Origin: Marisa cornuarietis
Lineage: Eukaryota; Mollusca; Gastropoda; Architaenioglossa; Ampullariidae
Reading direction: 5' to 3'
DNA: 64,000 bases
Assembly (NCBI GenBank): GCA_004794655.1
Contig: SMMW01000019.1
Coordinates: forward strand, 3,260,001 to 3,324,000
Below are positions 38,314 to 51,599 of the stretch, in pieces. The notes beneath the pieces are model-generated. The model had not been told where the DNA came from and searched no databases. It was given only the letters and a program-made list of their open reading frames with translations. Each line of letters starts with the position of its first letter. Positions within the stretch are counted from its first letter, which is position 1. The position numbers and the translations under genes are program-made.

Positions 38314-40566
38314 CCATGAAATCGCAGTGTATATGGCGCTAGACTAGACTGAAAGTCACCAGGTTTACCTTCTGCCGCACTGGTACACACGCTCGCTCGC
38401 ACGCAGGCATATATATATCATATTTGACAATTCATGCGTGGGTCGATTCAGTCCTTATCCCCATCAGCGAGATTAAACTTAATAAATTTATCTTTGTCCT
38501 GTCCTGGGCTTCTGGAAGTCATTGGTCCTCATGTGAAAACAATTTTTCGTTTCTCTTTTCTGTCCACCATACCTTTCTATTTTCTCCCCTCTTAATTCCT
38601 CTGTCTTTCATTGTTCAGAGTTTCCAGTTTATAATGATAATAAGGTGGTGCCGCAGAGGATCTCTTCTAAAAATATTTTATTAAAAGTATATAAAATAAA
38701 ATTGCGTCATGAGACTTAATCAAGGATTTATACAAGTATACATGTGAAAGTTTATATTATCATGTTACCATCATTTTCCACAAAAGTCCCTATTTTGGCG
38801 ATTCCCGCACATACATTACTAGTGATGAAGTCTTTGTTATAAAGTTATCAAAGAATACATGAAGATAATGTCGCCTCGTGCTCAAAGACTCCTTTAAACA
38901 AAAGCAGAGGTACCAAAGATTTTGAACACAGTAAACCGTTTACAAGTAGCATCTCAACAGCAACATAACGTGACTTCGGTTATTACATGATGACCTGCAT
39001 TATTTTAATATTTTTGTCTTATTTCTTCATCATCTGTATTTCCTAGTGGAGTTGGAATAAACAACGCTTGAATATAGCACCAAAAATATATTAAAATTGA
39101 CGAAAGGACGAATAAAACTATACTAACAAGAGAGAAAGAAACAGAGAGAGTTAGAGAAAAGGGTGAGATAAAAATGAAAGATAGGAAAGAAGAAAATGAA
39201 AAAAAGTAAAAGAAATCTCATAAATCAGTTTAAAAATTGATGAAAAGAAGAAAGGAAAAAAAATTGAACATCATCTTGAAGGTGTGCTGATTTGAACCGT
39301 GATCTGCTGTCTTGAATTTTCTGCTCTGACAAACGATCATTTTTTTTTACAATTATTTAAAAAAATGTTTTTTATTATTCACCTGACCCTTTAATGCGCT
39401 TAACAGTCGCGTGACTCTTTAAGGCACCTTTAATGACATATGATGTCATAGGGGCATTTGTGAACCATAAACATTCAGAGAGCTAAGGAAGTGGAAAGAA
39501 AAAAAAACTAAAGCATACAGTAAAATATGCTGTACACATGTGGCTTCACTGATCTGATTTCAAGCCCACGGTTTAAATGATAAAAAAACACCCACGTTAC
39601 TTTTAATGACATGCCTCGTGGGTGTTGGCAGCACGAAGAAATCTCTCTTAAATAAAGTTTTCTGCACAAAGCTCGAAATATATTTTTAACATATGTTCGG
39701 AAAACGCTTCTTGGCCTGCAAAAGGCGTAGAAAAGAGCGGGGAAAAGAGAAGTGCGAAGTGTAAGAGAATTTTTGTATCGGAGGTCTGCTGCCTGGCACT
39801 TGTCTCTCTTACTTTTGACATTTGTGTCAAGAGATCTTGGAATCACAAGGCGGAGGTAGAAGTTCGAGCTGACCAGATTGTATCACTTCTGGCACTGTTT
39901 GTGTCTACCATTTGATAGAATGCCTGACAGATTGAAAGCCTTTTCTGCAATCTTGTCATCAGCAGCATGAAAGACGAGATATCTCGTGACCGAAATGAAT
40001 CCGTTTGTAAAGTGGTTGTTTTATGGCTTATACCAGATTTCTTGCTCTTTTATTGAAAAAAAAGAACATAAACATGGGGAAGGTATGCATAGAGAAAAGT
40101 AGGCAAAACATCACAATCAAGGGGAATATCACAATGAAAACGTCTCTCAACTTAGGGAATAGTCGTTTCGCAAAAACAACCCTCCATACCTAAGGCCGTT
40201 CTCTTGACAGTGTAGGGATAAGAGCTGGAATTCATGTCGAGGCTTTAACACAATACCGACCCATCAAGCCGATAACCTGTGTTCTGCGCATGGCAAGGCG
40301 TGAGCTCGTGAATGGCGTTGGACAATCGGTAGATATAGGGCCTATTTCGGCCATAGCGAGCTGCCCCACGGTCGTTCCACCAAAATACAAAAGACAAAAG
40401 AAAAAAAACTTTTCCTTTAACTTTTTCCTGGAGCCTTTCAGGTTCAGCAAACAGCGAAAGTTCATTTTTTTAGCCTCATTATCATCAAACGTCAGTTTTG
40501 TTATTTACACATTCCCGTGTTCTCGGTTATACTGTGTGTTTAAACCTTTTCACAGTTGAGTATTTC

Positions 40567-40628
40567 AGTGAGTGAGTGAGTGAGTGAGTGAGTGAGTGAG
40601 TGAGTGAGTGAGTGAGTGAGTGAGTGAG
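40567..40628. repeat. (GTGA)n microsatellite
   Basis: About 15 perfect tetranucleotide units. Confidence 0.95.
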
Positions 40629-41112
40629 GGAACAAACGACCGAGCAAACTTTCAGATTAGTTTATGTCGCGATATTCTTCAAGCGTACGTTGCATCCATC
40701 TTCAGACTTGTTTCCGATTTCTTACTGAACCTCTTCGTCTCGCACTTGCTTGATGTTTTCTCACCTGTCTGATGTACGTACATCTTACCTGTCAACTATT
40801 CTTTGCTTGTAGGTATTATCTGGCGAGATGATCTTATAACGACATCAGATCATTAATGACTTTCAGTGGCTGAGGTGACTGTCTACTATCTTTCATTTAC
40901 TCGTATTATGCCTCCGCTATTGTCTGTTCTCCTCTTTGTCTTTCTCTATTTGTTCAATTCCCTGCTGGTTTCACTTTTTTTATAATGCTTTATTGGTAGT
41001 TTAATGGTTCATGCCTCTATAGTAAGGAATTCGTTAGTATGCTTTGTGTGTGTGTGTGGGAGGGGGGCTGGGGGGGTCGGTCTCTTTCTATCTCTAGCTC
41101 AATACAGCTCAT

Positions 41113-41148
<36 letters not shown>

Positions 41149-41763
41149 GTTTTGTTCCTCGCTGTCTGGAAACAAACACATTAATTATGATATAATTTTC
41201 TGTAAACTCATTACACAACGGTTCACCTTGTTGCATGTAGGCTCTGTACGTCCGTTATAAAATACCGATAGCTTAAACAATAAAGTTCCGTTCAATGCAG
41301 TTCAGTTCACTTTCTCTTTCTCTCTTTATCTCTCTATGTGTGTAGGTATTTCTGCGTGCACACGCGAGTGTCTCTCGCTCTTTTTTCTCTTTTAGCTTAC
41401 TTACCTGTACGTCAGTTTTGTGAGGATTCCCACATATATTTTCCTTTCACTCTCACCTGAAAGTCTTTTACTAGAAGTACTTCCCTATGTGTACCTGCTC
41501 GCGCGTAAGTTCCGGAAAGTGCTCGCACAAACCTTGTCTCCTGCCCCTGCCTGCCGCTGGGCGGTACAGGTGTAAAAATAATGGGCGATAATTGTTGCAC
41601 ATTGTAACGGAGGTGAGCCTGGCGCCTCCATGGCGTGTCAGCCGCAGATCGCCGGCCAGTGTTTGTTTGTACTCTTCCCTTGGCCCTCCCCCTCCCCACA
41701 AGAGACGTTACTCCTAGGTTGTCATTGTACACCCATCCCGGTCAGCGACTCCTTTACCGGCCA

Positions 41764-41792
41764 GCTTTTTTTTTTTTTTTTTTTTTTTTTTT
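41764..41792. repeat. T29 homopolymer
   Basis: An uninterrupted T run of about 29. It could be the reverse-strand poly-A of a retroposed copy, but nothing recognisable adjoins it. Confidence 0.9.
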
Positions 41793-41929
41793 GGAACACC
41801 AAGTGGGTTTTCCCCTTTATTCTTGACTTCTGAACAACTTTATTTGGCTCTCTCCGCGATTTAAGTTATTTTTGTGGATTGATTTTTGACATCACTGTCT
41901 GGGCTAAATTCGTAATTCTGGTGAGAAGT

Positions 41930-41930
<1 letters not shown>

Positions 41931-42006
<76 letters not shown>

Positions 42007-42008
42007 AA
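41931..42008. repeat. (GAAA)n microsatellite
   Basis: About 19 perfect tetranucleotide units; the Phe-Leu-Ser frames on the minus strand are repeat translations. Confidence 0.95.
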
Positions 42009-42641
42009 TGAAATTTTGTATCAACAAATGAACAAGCGAATGAAACAAAAGCTTGAAAAGGCTTCTGCATTTGTGCTTTCAAAGTTTTTTGAATTTGAGT
42101 GCAGGCATGTTAGTAAAGATAAATGATTAAGGAACCTCATAAGACGTTCTTGAAGATTTAGCCCTATCTTCTTCTCCCTAGTGAGTTCTTACCCCACCCC
42201 CACCCCCGTGATAAGGGTTAAACTTCAAAAAGTTGAGGTGTAGGACATTCATGCTGAGGTTTTCTGCGCTTTTCTGAAATCTGAGTGAGTAAAGGTTACT
42301 AAAGAGAATATATATATATATATCATCATTGTCATACAGCCTAGCTTATATATATATATATATGTCACCTGCGACACATAAAAGGGTTTGACCAATAATT
42401 TCTAATAAATTAATTTCGTATACCTCTACAAACGTTGTCATTGGCCACTAGTAGGTTTCTCGAGTTTGCAAGACAAAAACTCTTCAACCATGTGAAGATT
42501 CTGTGTATGTATGTAAAATATAAATACAATAATTGTTCTTTATATTAAGATGGTTTTCTTTTCCAAGGACTATAACAAAATTAAGCAAAACCATTTCATA
42601 TTTGTCTATATTTTTTGTTTGTTTGTTTGCGTGTTTTTGTT

Positions 42642-42644
<3 letters not shown>

Positions 42645-42673
<29 letters not shown>

Positions 42674-42879
42674 TGAGAGAGAGAGAGAGAGAGAAAGGCA
42701 GAGATAGACTTATGCATGTCAGCTGTATTGCTATAAAAGAGCGAAAATGGTATAATGGAAATTTTTGAAACGATATTTGTACAAGTATCACTGACCATTC
42801 AAAATGAAAGTAGGTATTCGCATCGCATTGGTAGCATAACTGACACGCTTTGCAATCATGTTGAACACAACATAACAAC

Positions 42880-42960
<81 letters not shown>
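42645..42960. repeat. (GT)n/(GA)n compound and long (GT)n microsatellite
   Basis: (GT)n then (GA)n at about 42645-42693, and about 36 GT units at 42882-42955. Confidence 0.95.
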
Positions 42961-44157
42961 GAAAGAACAAACATTTACTCCTTAGGCCATGTGACAGACA
43001 GAGAGAGAAAGCTGAGAGAGAGAAAATAGAAAAATTGCTTCTTATGACTATCAGTTTTCTTATTCAATTCCTGTTTACGGGAGTAAAAAACGCACACTAC
43101 TACTTGTAACTTCTTCACTGAAACGTATGACTTGCTTCACGATTGCAAGAGTGTTAGTTGACATCACAAGATGACGGCCTTGACCTTGTGGTAACTTAGT
43201 GTACAGAAAAAAACGAAAGAAAGTGTAAGCTACACTATCTTTACAAGTGTGACAGCCACGTTAGGCCCACAACTTATGACCTCTTTCTTCTGGAGCCAGT
43301 TGCACAACATGATGCTTATGTTAAACACTTTAATCTATTTAGATAATCAATTTTATAGAAACGCAAAATTGTTTTAAATAAGATTAAACTGTTTAAACCA
43401 GATGTTCCCGTCAGCAAATTTTTTTCATATGCTCTTGTGCAATGCATCCAAATGGCACATGAGCCATAATTATTGAGAAAGAAAGGTTCCTAGATTTGCT
43501 TTTTTTTTTTTTAAAGAACGGCTTTAAGTTTATGAAACAGGTTGTGCAGCTAGCCCCTGAGGGCTTTCGTTAACTGAGAAAGCCCCGAAGAACTGTGTAT
43601 GTCACCAATCTACGTTTATTTTACGTCGAAAAAGATGCTTATGAGTTATGTAGCAACAAAAGATACTCTTTGCAAAAATGTGTATTGCATAACTGAGATA
43701 CTTCTGTCTGTGTCATGGGTTATCCTAAAGTTTTAAAAAAAATGTTACGTTTGAAAAGGAGGTTTAAGTAAAGTCTCCTTAAAAAAAAATAGCGCGTTAA
43801 ATCTACACCAAAAGTGTATGAAAAGGGAGACAGCTCTTAAGAAACACCCCTCTCCCCTCTTTTTAAGCCCCTCAGTGTGACTGTTTGCTCAGCGACCAGC
43901 CTCCAAACATGACTTACAGGCTGGTTGTTTGGCGAAGGGACTATGGAGGGTGTAAAATGAGCCGGCATACCTGTGGCGCGATATGCCCCCATCCCCTCTT
44001 CTCCCTCGACAGGCGACACCTGAATTTCGCCCGTGCACGCACACATATCGTGTGCGCGTGTGTTGACGTTAGGTCTGTTCACATAAACCTCGCCACGACA
44101 TGATTAGAGGGCGCACGGTCAGGGGTCAGCGAAGGGAGAGCATCTTGGCCGGGAAGA

Positions 44158-44196
<39 letters not shown>

Positions 44197-45825
44197 TGAG
44201 GAGGGGTGAGAACTGTCGCGATAAACGACGAAGACCTGACTGGGAGGTACGGTGACAGTACGTCTGGAAGTCTTGACGACAGTCGATGATCGTTTCGATC
44301 AAAACACAGAGAAAAGAGACACGTTTGTGATGTAGCTGTAGCACCTTCGGAAAAGACGACACGGCCACCTTTCTCGTTTTCCGAGACAAAAGAAAAAAAA
44401 AAGATTAAAAATCCAGAAAAAAACTACACAAACAACAAACAAACACATGCAAATAGCCGTGGTCTCTGCGACAAAAAAAAAAGAGCATTCGGCGTAATGT
44501 CCGAGGATTTGCGGGAGAGTTAATATCAGATTACGTAGACTAAGTTTATTCTCATATCACTTGCACATTTGTAATACAGCGTCGCGATCCATGTTATGTT
44601 TACAGCGACTTGTCACAACTTTTTCTGCTCAACTACTGCTTGATTGTCGGGTTGCCTAGATGTATGGCTGCTTGGTTGACTGACACAAATGCGCTTTCGG
44701 ACCCCACGAGCTGTCTTTCTTTCCTTTGGCCCTCGTATGACTACAGCACCGTCCGAAGCATGGAGCAGGTTTCACGAAGGAGGCATACAGGTAAGTCTTT
44801 TACTTGCACATGAACCCACCCAATGAATCCATGAATGAATAGTGTTGATAAAAAAATCGGGGTGGTTAAAACAGAATGAAGAAGAGGAAGGTGACAGTAA
44901 AAATACTTATAAACATCAACGATATTAAACCTGTGGACATATTCGCATACCACGATTGAATTTTCGTATTGTGGGTCAGAATAGACATAGGATGTAAACT
45001 GCTAAAGAGTAAATTACTTGAAAATCCTTTTTGTTTACCTTGACAATTAAGCCAAAAGACTAAAGCAGGAGCAAGATCACCAGATTACAGAGCTATGAAA
45101 AGTGAGAAGGTAGGTCGAAGTTAAAACGATAAAAAAAAAAAACGTGCAGGGGCGTTATAGGAACAGTCTTCCAGGAATAAAAAAAAAAATACTCATTTAC
45201 ATCACTTAGACAATCTTGTGAAAAGCTGTTATCTTGAGGAACTATTACCCCGTGCATGTGAACGCAACACAGTGATAAGGTAGAGAGTCTAGTTCAGCTC
45301 CCAGGTCCACCATCATGTGAAATTTGTGATTTTTTTTTTTTTAGAAAGGTTCTCTTGTTTTGTCAACTTCACACATTTGGGGTGAAGATCAATAAACTGA
45401 AATCCACTTTCACTTTCTGTGGTTAGCTACCAGTCGCAGCGATGCAGACAAGCCTATACGAACGGAAAGTCTAACATCTTGATAATGAAGGCCATAAAAC
45501 TAGCCAAAAGAGGCCGTCGTAAAAAAGGTTCTAGAAAAGGTAAAAGTGCTAATTAAAAATTATTTATTGAGTAAAATTAAATTATTGTAACACGAATTTG
45601 TCTGAAAAGTGAAACCTATTCTAAGAAATAATTATTAAATAATCTTCAAATTTATTATTTACACCATTGCATTAATAAAATAAGAAAAATAATAAGAAGA
45701 TATAAAAGGTCCTGTAAATATATAAATAAAAATATTAAAATAAAATGCTATTTTAAACAGGTCTGTGATCAGGGAGACAGAATTATAAAATATAAAGGTA
45801 TTCACTTAATCATAATAGCCATACA

Positions 45826-46042
45826 ATACAATACAACTTTATTTATCCCCAAGGGCAATTCCAAATAGTGCTCGTACTAGCAGTAATACATACATGATAT
45901 GAAGAGATATTACATATACATGATATAAAAAGAGATAATGCAGACATATAGATGATATAAAAAGAGATGATGTTTACATGTGGAAATAATGTTTTTTCTC
46001 TCTCGCACACGCACGCTCTCTCTCTCACTCACACACACACAC

Positions 46043-46119
<77 letters not shown>

Positions 46120-46270
46120 CATTCCCAGCAACAATAAATATAGTGGATATAGTGGTTAGTACGAGTTCACGGCCAGTAGAACTGATCAGGTGAATGGCAC
46201 GTGCAATGAATGAATTGCGGTGGGGATTGGTTACTTTTAGATAAAGTTGTTTTAAAAAATTCAAATTTAC
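45826..46270 (-). mobile_element. Probable LINE/SINE 3' tail in reverse orientation
   Basis: On the plus strand it starts with ATACA repeats, then ACTTTATTTATCCCCAAGGG followed by CAATTCCAAA. The reverse complement is the kind of 3' end (...CCTTGGGGATAAATAAAGT plus a pentamer tail) found on several animal non-LTR elements. Inside are three degenerate copies of a GATATAAAAAGAGAT unit (about 45894-45972) and a (CA)n run. Family membership is a guess from the tail only. Confidence 0.35.
46027..46122. repeat. (CA)n microsatellite
   Basis: About 45 CA units with two single interruptions, inside the reverse-orientation LINE tail at 45.8-46.3 kb. Confidence 0.95.
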
Positions 46271-46505
46271 ATACACGAAGAAATGTTGTTTATGGTCGTT
46301 TTGTTTCTGAAAGTACAAATGGGCGTCTGAGGTTTGTCATTCAACGTGCTGTGTCGCCGTGGTGACAGGCACACTCTGTCTTTAGAAGTACCTGCTGTCA
46401 GGTACCGTTCTGTCAGAATGCGTGTTGTGTTTATGTTTGGCAGAAATCTCATCTTCTGAAAAGGAAGCACGTGCATGGGTGCGTGCGTGCGTGTGTGCGC
46501 GCGCT

Positions 46506-46539
<34 letters not shown>

Positions 46540-46870
46540 CGCGTGCTTGTATGTACTACAAAGAAAGTGAAAGAGAGAGAGAGAGAGAAAAAAAAATTAA
46601 TTGAAACGAGAAAGATGAGAGAGAAATGGAAATGATTGACGGAGAATAGTATATTAGGAAGCAAACAGTCAAGATGACATACGGACTGACGTTATAGGCG
46701 TTTCGGTAGAATATGGAAGTGAAAGTGTGTAAGTTCAGGTAAGTAATAAAAGAGAAGATAGACCACATGAAGAGAACATAGCTGAAATAGCAAGAGCGCT
46801 AACAGTACCTGGGTGGATACATTTTTGATCCCCCGATTGAACCCACTCGGACTATATTCTGAGATATACA

Positions 46871-47431
46871 CAGTAGTACCTCTACATACGAGTTTAACCC
46901 GTTCCACAACCGAGCTCGCATGTAAAAAAAACTCATATATTAAAACTATTTTTTCCATATAAAATAAAGGAAATAAGATTAATGCGTTCTAACCATCCCA
47001 CAACAACACAATTTAAATGTAAATGCGGTATACGGTACTGTATAGTAAATGTTAATGGCACAGTAATATAGATAATAAAATAAGGAAGAATATGTTGTAT
47101 TTATCAATCTTACCTTGGAGGGGACGAAGACTGTCGATCAGGGAGGTAGGCAGATGGCAGGGGAGGGAGGAGGGAGGAGGGAGCCGGAGAGCAGACGGGT
47201 GCTGAATGAATCAGCTGATGAGACAACACTATTTACACTGTTTTTAACTTGAAACATTTAGATTTTCACTAAGACCACATTCTTTTTTATGTCTTTACAC
47301 TACGACATATAAATGACTCGAGCTCGTATGTCGAATTTCAGCTCGTCAGTAAGAACAAAATTTCCACGAATTTTAGGCTCGTATCTCGATTTACTCGTAT
47401 GTTGGTTCACTCGTATGTAGAGGTTTTACTG
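46871..47431. mobile_element. Non-autonomous Tc1/mariner-like element (MITE)
   Basis: Begins CAGTAGTACCTCTACATACG and ends with the near-exact inverse (CGTATGTAGAGGTTTTACTG), with TA on the right flank and CA on the left. Subterminal copies of ACTCGTATGT and GAGCTCGTATG occur at the right end. CAGT...ACTG termini at a TA target are typical of the Tc1/mariner group. The 561-base interior is AT-rich with a G-rich island (47155-47205) and has no transposase frame. Confidence 0.6.
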
Positions 47432-49772
47432 TATATAAATCTCAGTGACCGTTAGCGGGCGCAAGAATATATGTATATTTTGTTATATAAAGAAAAACTT
47501 TACAAAAGTAATGTGTTTGTATGAAGATTGCCGTACATATTATTGTTTTCTTTCCATTGAAACTGTTATCCGTTTCCCATTCCCACACCCAGAACCCAAA
47601 TCTTCGCTTGTTGAAATTTACTGGAGTACACACATAATTGTCAATACATGTTATTCGTCTTAAAAATGTTTAAGAAATGTGAAGACTTTGACATGAGCTG
47701 TTGAGTCGGACTGGGACTGTGCATGTCGTTTTATTTATGTTTAGCAGAAATAAAACCAGATGACACTTTGCCGCGTTTATGTCCAATTTTTTTTTTTTTT
47801 TTTTGGAGAGCGTTAGACTTTAGTCCGTATAGGGATTATTTTTATTATTTTTGCAATTTATACCATTTCCTGTCATTAGATGTTCTCAGAAAAATGCAAA
47901 ATTAAGCACCATTATGACAATGCAAAGCTCTAGGCTATTTTGTTTTTAACTGATTTATCCATGAGCAGAAGATAAAAAAATTAATAAAACTATTCTTTTA
48001 TCGTACTTTATGTATTGTAAAACAAAATGTAGCTTATTAAAAATTTCGGAAATTTTAATTTTTTGTAATTTAGATGTAAGAGTTTTGCTTAAGAACCCTG
48101 GTGAAGCAAAGTTTCTTTTTGTTGTTTTGTTTTGTTTTGTTCAGCGTTGTTCTTTGGGTCTGTTCGTTTTAAATGAACAATTTAGTTATTTCTCACTTCT
48201 TTACTGTACTATTGTAAATAACAGCTTGCATAATAACAGCAGAAGTTAGTATAAATGTCTGACAACCAAAATGACTACAACAAAAGTATAAAAAAAGGAA
48301 AAAGAAAAAGAGGAATGATAACAATCTAGAAGGAAATCCACAAGGCCTCAAAATGTTACTTTATTTTATGTGAAATTTACTTCTGCTATCATTTTGCTAT
48401 TATATTAATTAATTTAATTTGGTATCACTGCGGTTATATTAATTACAATTTTTGGAAATCAGTTTTCTGCCTGCCAGGTGTCCCAAAGTATATTTCCTAG
48501 GTATTTTTTCTGTTATTTTCATCATTTCACTGTGAGAACATTTCTTTTTTTCATTATATAATTTTTGATGTGGTTTAAAAAGATAGCTTTCAGTTTGTTT
48601 TCATCAGTTTGCAAATTGTTTATTTATTTATTTATTGCTTGTTTGTAGTTCTGCTACGTCTATTCTGTTTTCATTGTTTTCTTTTCGCTCTCACTACTCC
48701 TTCCCACTCATCTAGCTGTTGTATTCAAACTTATCCTTACTCTCCCCATTTTAAAAAATGTTATAAATTTAGAAACGTTAAAATAAAATTCATTCTCCTC
48801 ATGACTTTATACAAACTGATTTAAAAAAAGAAACATTACGTTTTGTGCCGTCTTCATTGTACTGAAATGCTTAATACATGTGAAGGATATATATTACAAC
48901 ACCACTTATGCGTGCTGTGGTCCTGACACACTTACCAACGGGTATTTTATCCGGCTAGTAAAGAAATTGATTAGAGTCATTAGACCAACGATACCAGACT
49001 TGAGAGAACTTTATAACAAAAATAGTGTCAGCGGTCAAGCAAGATTAAAGACCATCCTGAAACTGGGTCACAGTGTTGTACGTATACAGATGCATACACC
49101 TATGAACAAACACACACGTGCCGTGCACACGCCCTCGCACAGACACGTATATTCACATAGTCACACACGCACACCGACGGATTCACACCCCTGCACATCT
49201 TACGACCAAAACCATTCGCAGCTGTAAGTAAAACGCGCAAGTGTGAGCTCAGACAACAGGTTTTTGTAAAGCCAGGAATCTGAAGGTCATTTCCAGATTT
49301 TTTTTTATATATTCTTGCTACTCGTAGCTTCTCGGTGATAAGTATGCAACCAACCTTAACTTATTGACAAGTATCTTCGATAAGCGTGCACAGAGAACAT
49401 ACGGACTAAAAGTTACTGACGGGGAGCTGGGATGGTAGGGGTGACTCTTTGAGTAATAGCTATAGCCAGAATATCAAAAAACGACACTGGTCATTCAATT
49501 GTCATGTTTACCTGGACTCTTTGTCAACAATATAGCTACAGATGATAAAACGGGCAAAATCCGAAAAATACCATTAAGCGTAAAAAGCCAAGAGAAAATT
49601 ATATTTCTAATTGATCACTCCCTTTTTCATCTTTCATCTCATCTTGCAGAAAACTAGTATTCACTTGGAAGTAAAACAGCTAAACATAACGTTTTTAAAA
49701 AAAATTGCTAGCTTGGTTAAGTCATGTAGGAGTGGAGGGGGAGCGAGGGTAGAAGCGAAAACGACTGATTAC

Positions 49773-50232
49773 CTGAGTCGTCGCCGCTGTCACCACAGTC
49801 TCCTCCATCTTGTCCGTCAGCAATAGCAGCCACCACACCACGTACCTCATCAGCGCCAACACCACCGCCAACAACAACACCAACGCCGACGCCAGCAACG
49901 TTGGTCATGACCCTCGGCGGGGTGACGGTCCCCGGGCCCCACAGTGGGCCCTGAGTCATGACAGGGGGCCCGGACTCGGAGACGCAGGCCCGCAGGCCCA
50001 GGGCGATGGCGTCCTCTGCAGCCTGCTGACGCTTGAGGGCCACCTGCGCCGCCATGACGCGCTGACGTTCAGCGATGAGGTTGCACTTGGGGCACGTGCA
50101 GTCTTTGTACACGCAGTGGCGCTTGTGACCTTTCAGCCATGACACCATTCCGTGGTTACGACAGCGCGCACACTTCGGCTTGCGCGCACCCTTCTCCGTC
50201 AGAGGGTACAGTGCGGGCAGTCCGCTCATCAT
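49773..50232 (-). CDS. DMRT: DM-domain transcription factor (DMRT with DMA domain), exon 1: DM domain
   Basis: First coding exon of a doublesex/mab-3-related transcription factor, a family of nuclear proteins that bind DNA through the DM zinc module and act in sexual and neural development. The DM domain covers about residues 17-70. Zinc ligands are visible as C21, C24, H36, C40 (site I) and H27, C45, C47, C50 (site II), followed by the recognition helix with [16 protein letters not shown]. The start is the first ATG (50230-50232) after an in-frame TGA about 120 bases upstream, and it has A at -3; a second ATG follows at once. The open frame runs on past the exon, but a consensus donor (CAG|GTAATC) ends the exon at 49773 after one base of a codon. 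Residues SWLKGHKR and KDCTC look more like DMRT3/DMRT93B and nematode dmd-4 than typical DMRTA, so the subfamily is uncertain. After the DM domain the exon is Gly/Val-rich and acidic. Confidence 0.93.
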
Positions 50233-51599
50233 CTTCGGAGCCTCAAGTTTGGGAGGAGCGACGATAAAAATTGGACAATACAGTGTATTTGACCACAATT
50301 GACCACAGCAACTAGTTAGGTCATCGAAGCATTGCGTACGAAGACATCAAGGTTTGTGAGATTCTACTTTTTTTTTTTTTAAAGATCACTAGTGCGTCTG
50401 CGATAGAGGTGAGTCTTCGTCCTCGCAACAGAAGTCTTCAAGAGCTTCACTGATGCTGTTGCAGAAGTTGGTGTCTAACTGCAGCTTTTGTCTGTTAAAA
50501 TTCTGCCTCAACTCACCCCACAAGAGTTTAAGTGCAGTGCACCTTCCCTTGTCTCTGACAAGGAAAACAATGCAGAAGGTTGTCGATCTTCGCTGTCAGA
50601 ACTGGACAGGGTGTGCACCTCCTGGGTGGATGGTGACCTTCGCTGTCCTCGCAACCGCTTCTGTTCCTGACCACAAGTTTTCAATCACTTAGTGACGCCG
50701 AGGGCAGATCTCTCTGCCGGTTGCGGGGACACGACAAGGGGAAGAACTCCTCCGCCACATGGTCACAGTTCAGCAGACTTCGCCGCCAGTTTCAGAAACA
50801 ACGTTTGTTGACACAACCTGCTGTGTTTTTCAGCTCTGTGATGAGGGCGGTGTCGGGGTATTGCTGGTGGGAGGAGAACTCAGGCGGCGCTCGAATCCAT
50901 TCCAGAAAGCTTCTGGCTTCTGGTTTAAGAGTAAGGCATCCACATCCGTGTATAGCACCTCTGTTCTAATTCCTTGCGACAAGCTGTGAATTCTTCTAAG
51001 CAACGACCTTAAAAAAAAACCAAACAAACAAAAACTTTTTAGAGAGGTATTCCTTCAATGCTTTGTTTACGTGTTACTGCTGTCGTCAAGAAACGATTTT
51101 TGGGGGTGCAAAATAGCTTCTATTTTCAATAGATAATAGTTCTGACACTTGGTAAAAGGAAAAAAAAATCCAGTAACTCTTGAGTTTTGAAAACGGATGA
51201 CATGGCACGAAGAAGAAAAGACAAGAAACTGCTTCGACACTGCGCACAAGGAAATAGAATGCAACAGATAAGAGTATCGTTTACAAACCAAAGGCGAAGT
51301 CGAGAAGAAATAGTCAGAAATGAGACATACGGTAGTCCGTGACATAAGCGCAATCTTTCGACATTTCCAGCCCAAGCCCGAGAATGTTCGGCCAACTTGT
51401 ATCTTGTAAAACTTTCACTGCAGCCCAAAATATAGCCATGCAACTAACCTTCTTGAAGATGGCCGTCGCTGGAACCGCCGCTGTTGTAGGCAGACGGAAG
51501 ACAAAAGTCGGGTGAAGTTTGTACCGCTGATGTTAACAATTTTTTTTTTTTTTTGGATAATTTGCTACGACTTTGAGTTGCTGGTGTCAAACACCCGTC
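50233..51599 (-). other. Probable 5' UTR / upstream region of the DMRT gene
   Basis: Lies between the putative promoter and the start codon. It has an A/T homopolymer near 50370-50380 and several short frames on both strands (for example a 105-codon minus frame, 51126-51443), none resembling a known domain. On the minus strand a pyrimidine-rich stretch ending in AG lies just before the ATG, so an upstream non-coding exon spliced close to the start is possible. Confidence 0.35.

Larger units (their letters stand above)
24968..49772 (-). other. 24.8-kb intron of the DMRT gene
   Basis: The intron starts GTAATC at 49772 and ends TTTCAG at 24968, phase 1 on both sides, so the DM and DMA exons join in frame. 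It separates the DNA-binding exon from the exon carrying the DMA domain. It contains repeats, two transposon-like elements, a duplicated segment and two GC-rich patches described separately. No internal coding exon is convincing; a short alternative exon cannot be excluded without transcript data. Confidence 0.85.

Noticed and set aside
48880..49227. A 115-codon plus frame with RPTIPDLRELYNKNS and an AR..IL..GH pattern, somewhat like the extreme C-terminus of L2-type LINE proteins
   Set aside because: The match is short and from memory, the rest of the frame is CA-repeat translation, and no upstream reverse transcriptase part is visible.
49717..49772. Read-through of exon 1 to a stop at 49717
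   Set aside because: The frame continues only past a consensus donor; the tail has no conserved feature. A retained-intron isoform remains possible.
50233..50298. Longer DMRT N-terminus from 50298
   Set aside because: That frame begins with TTG, not ATG; the first ATG is at 50230-50232.
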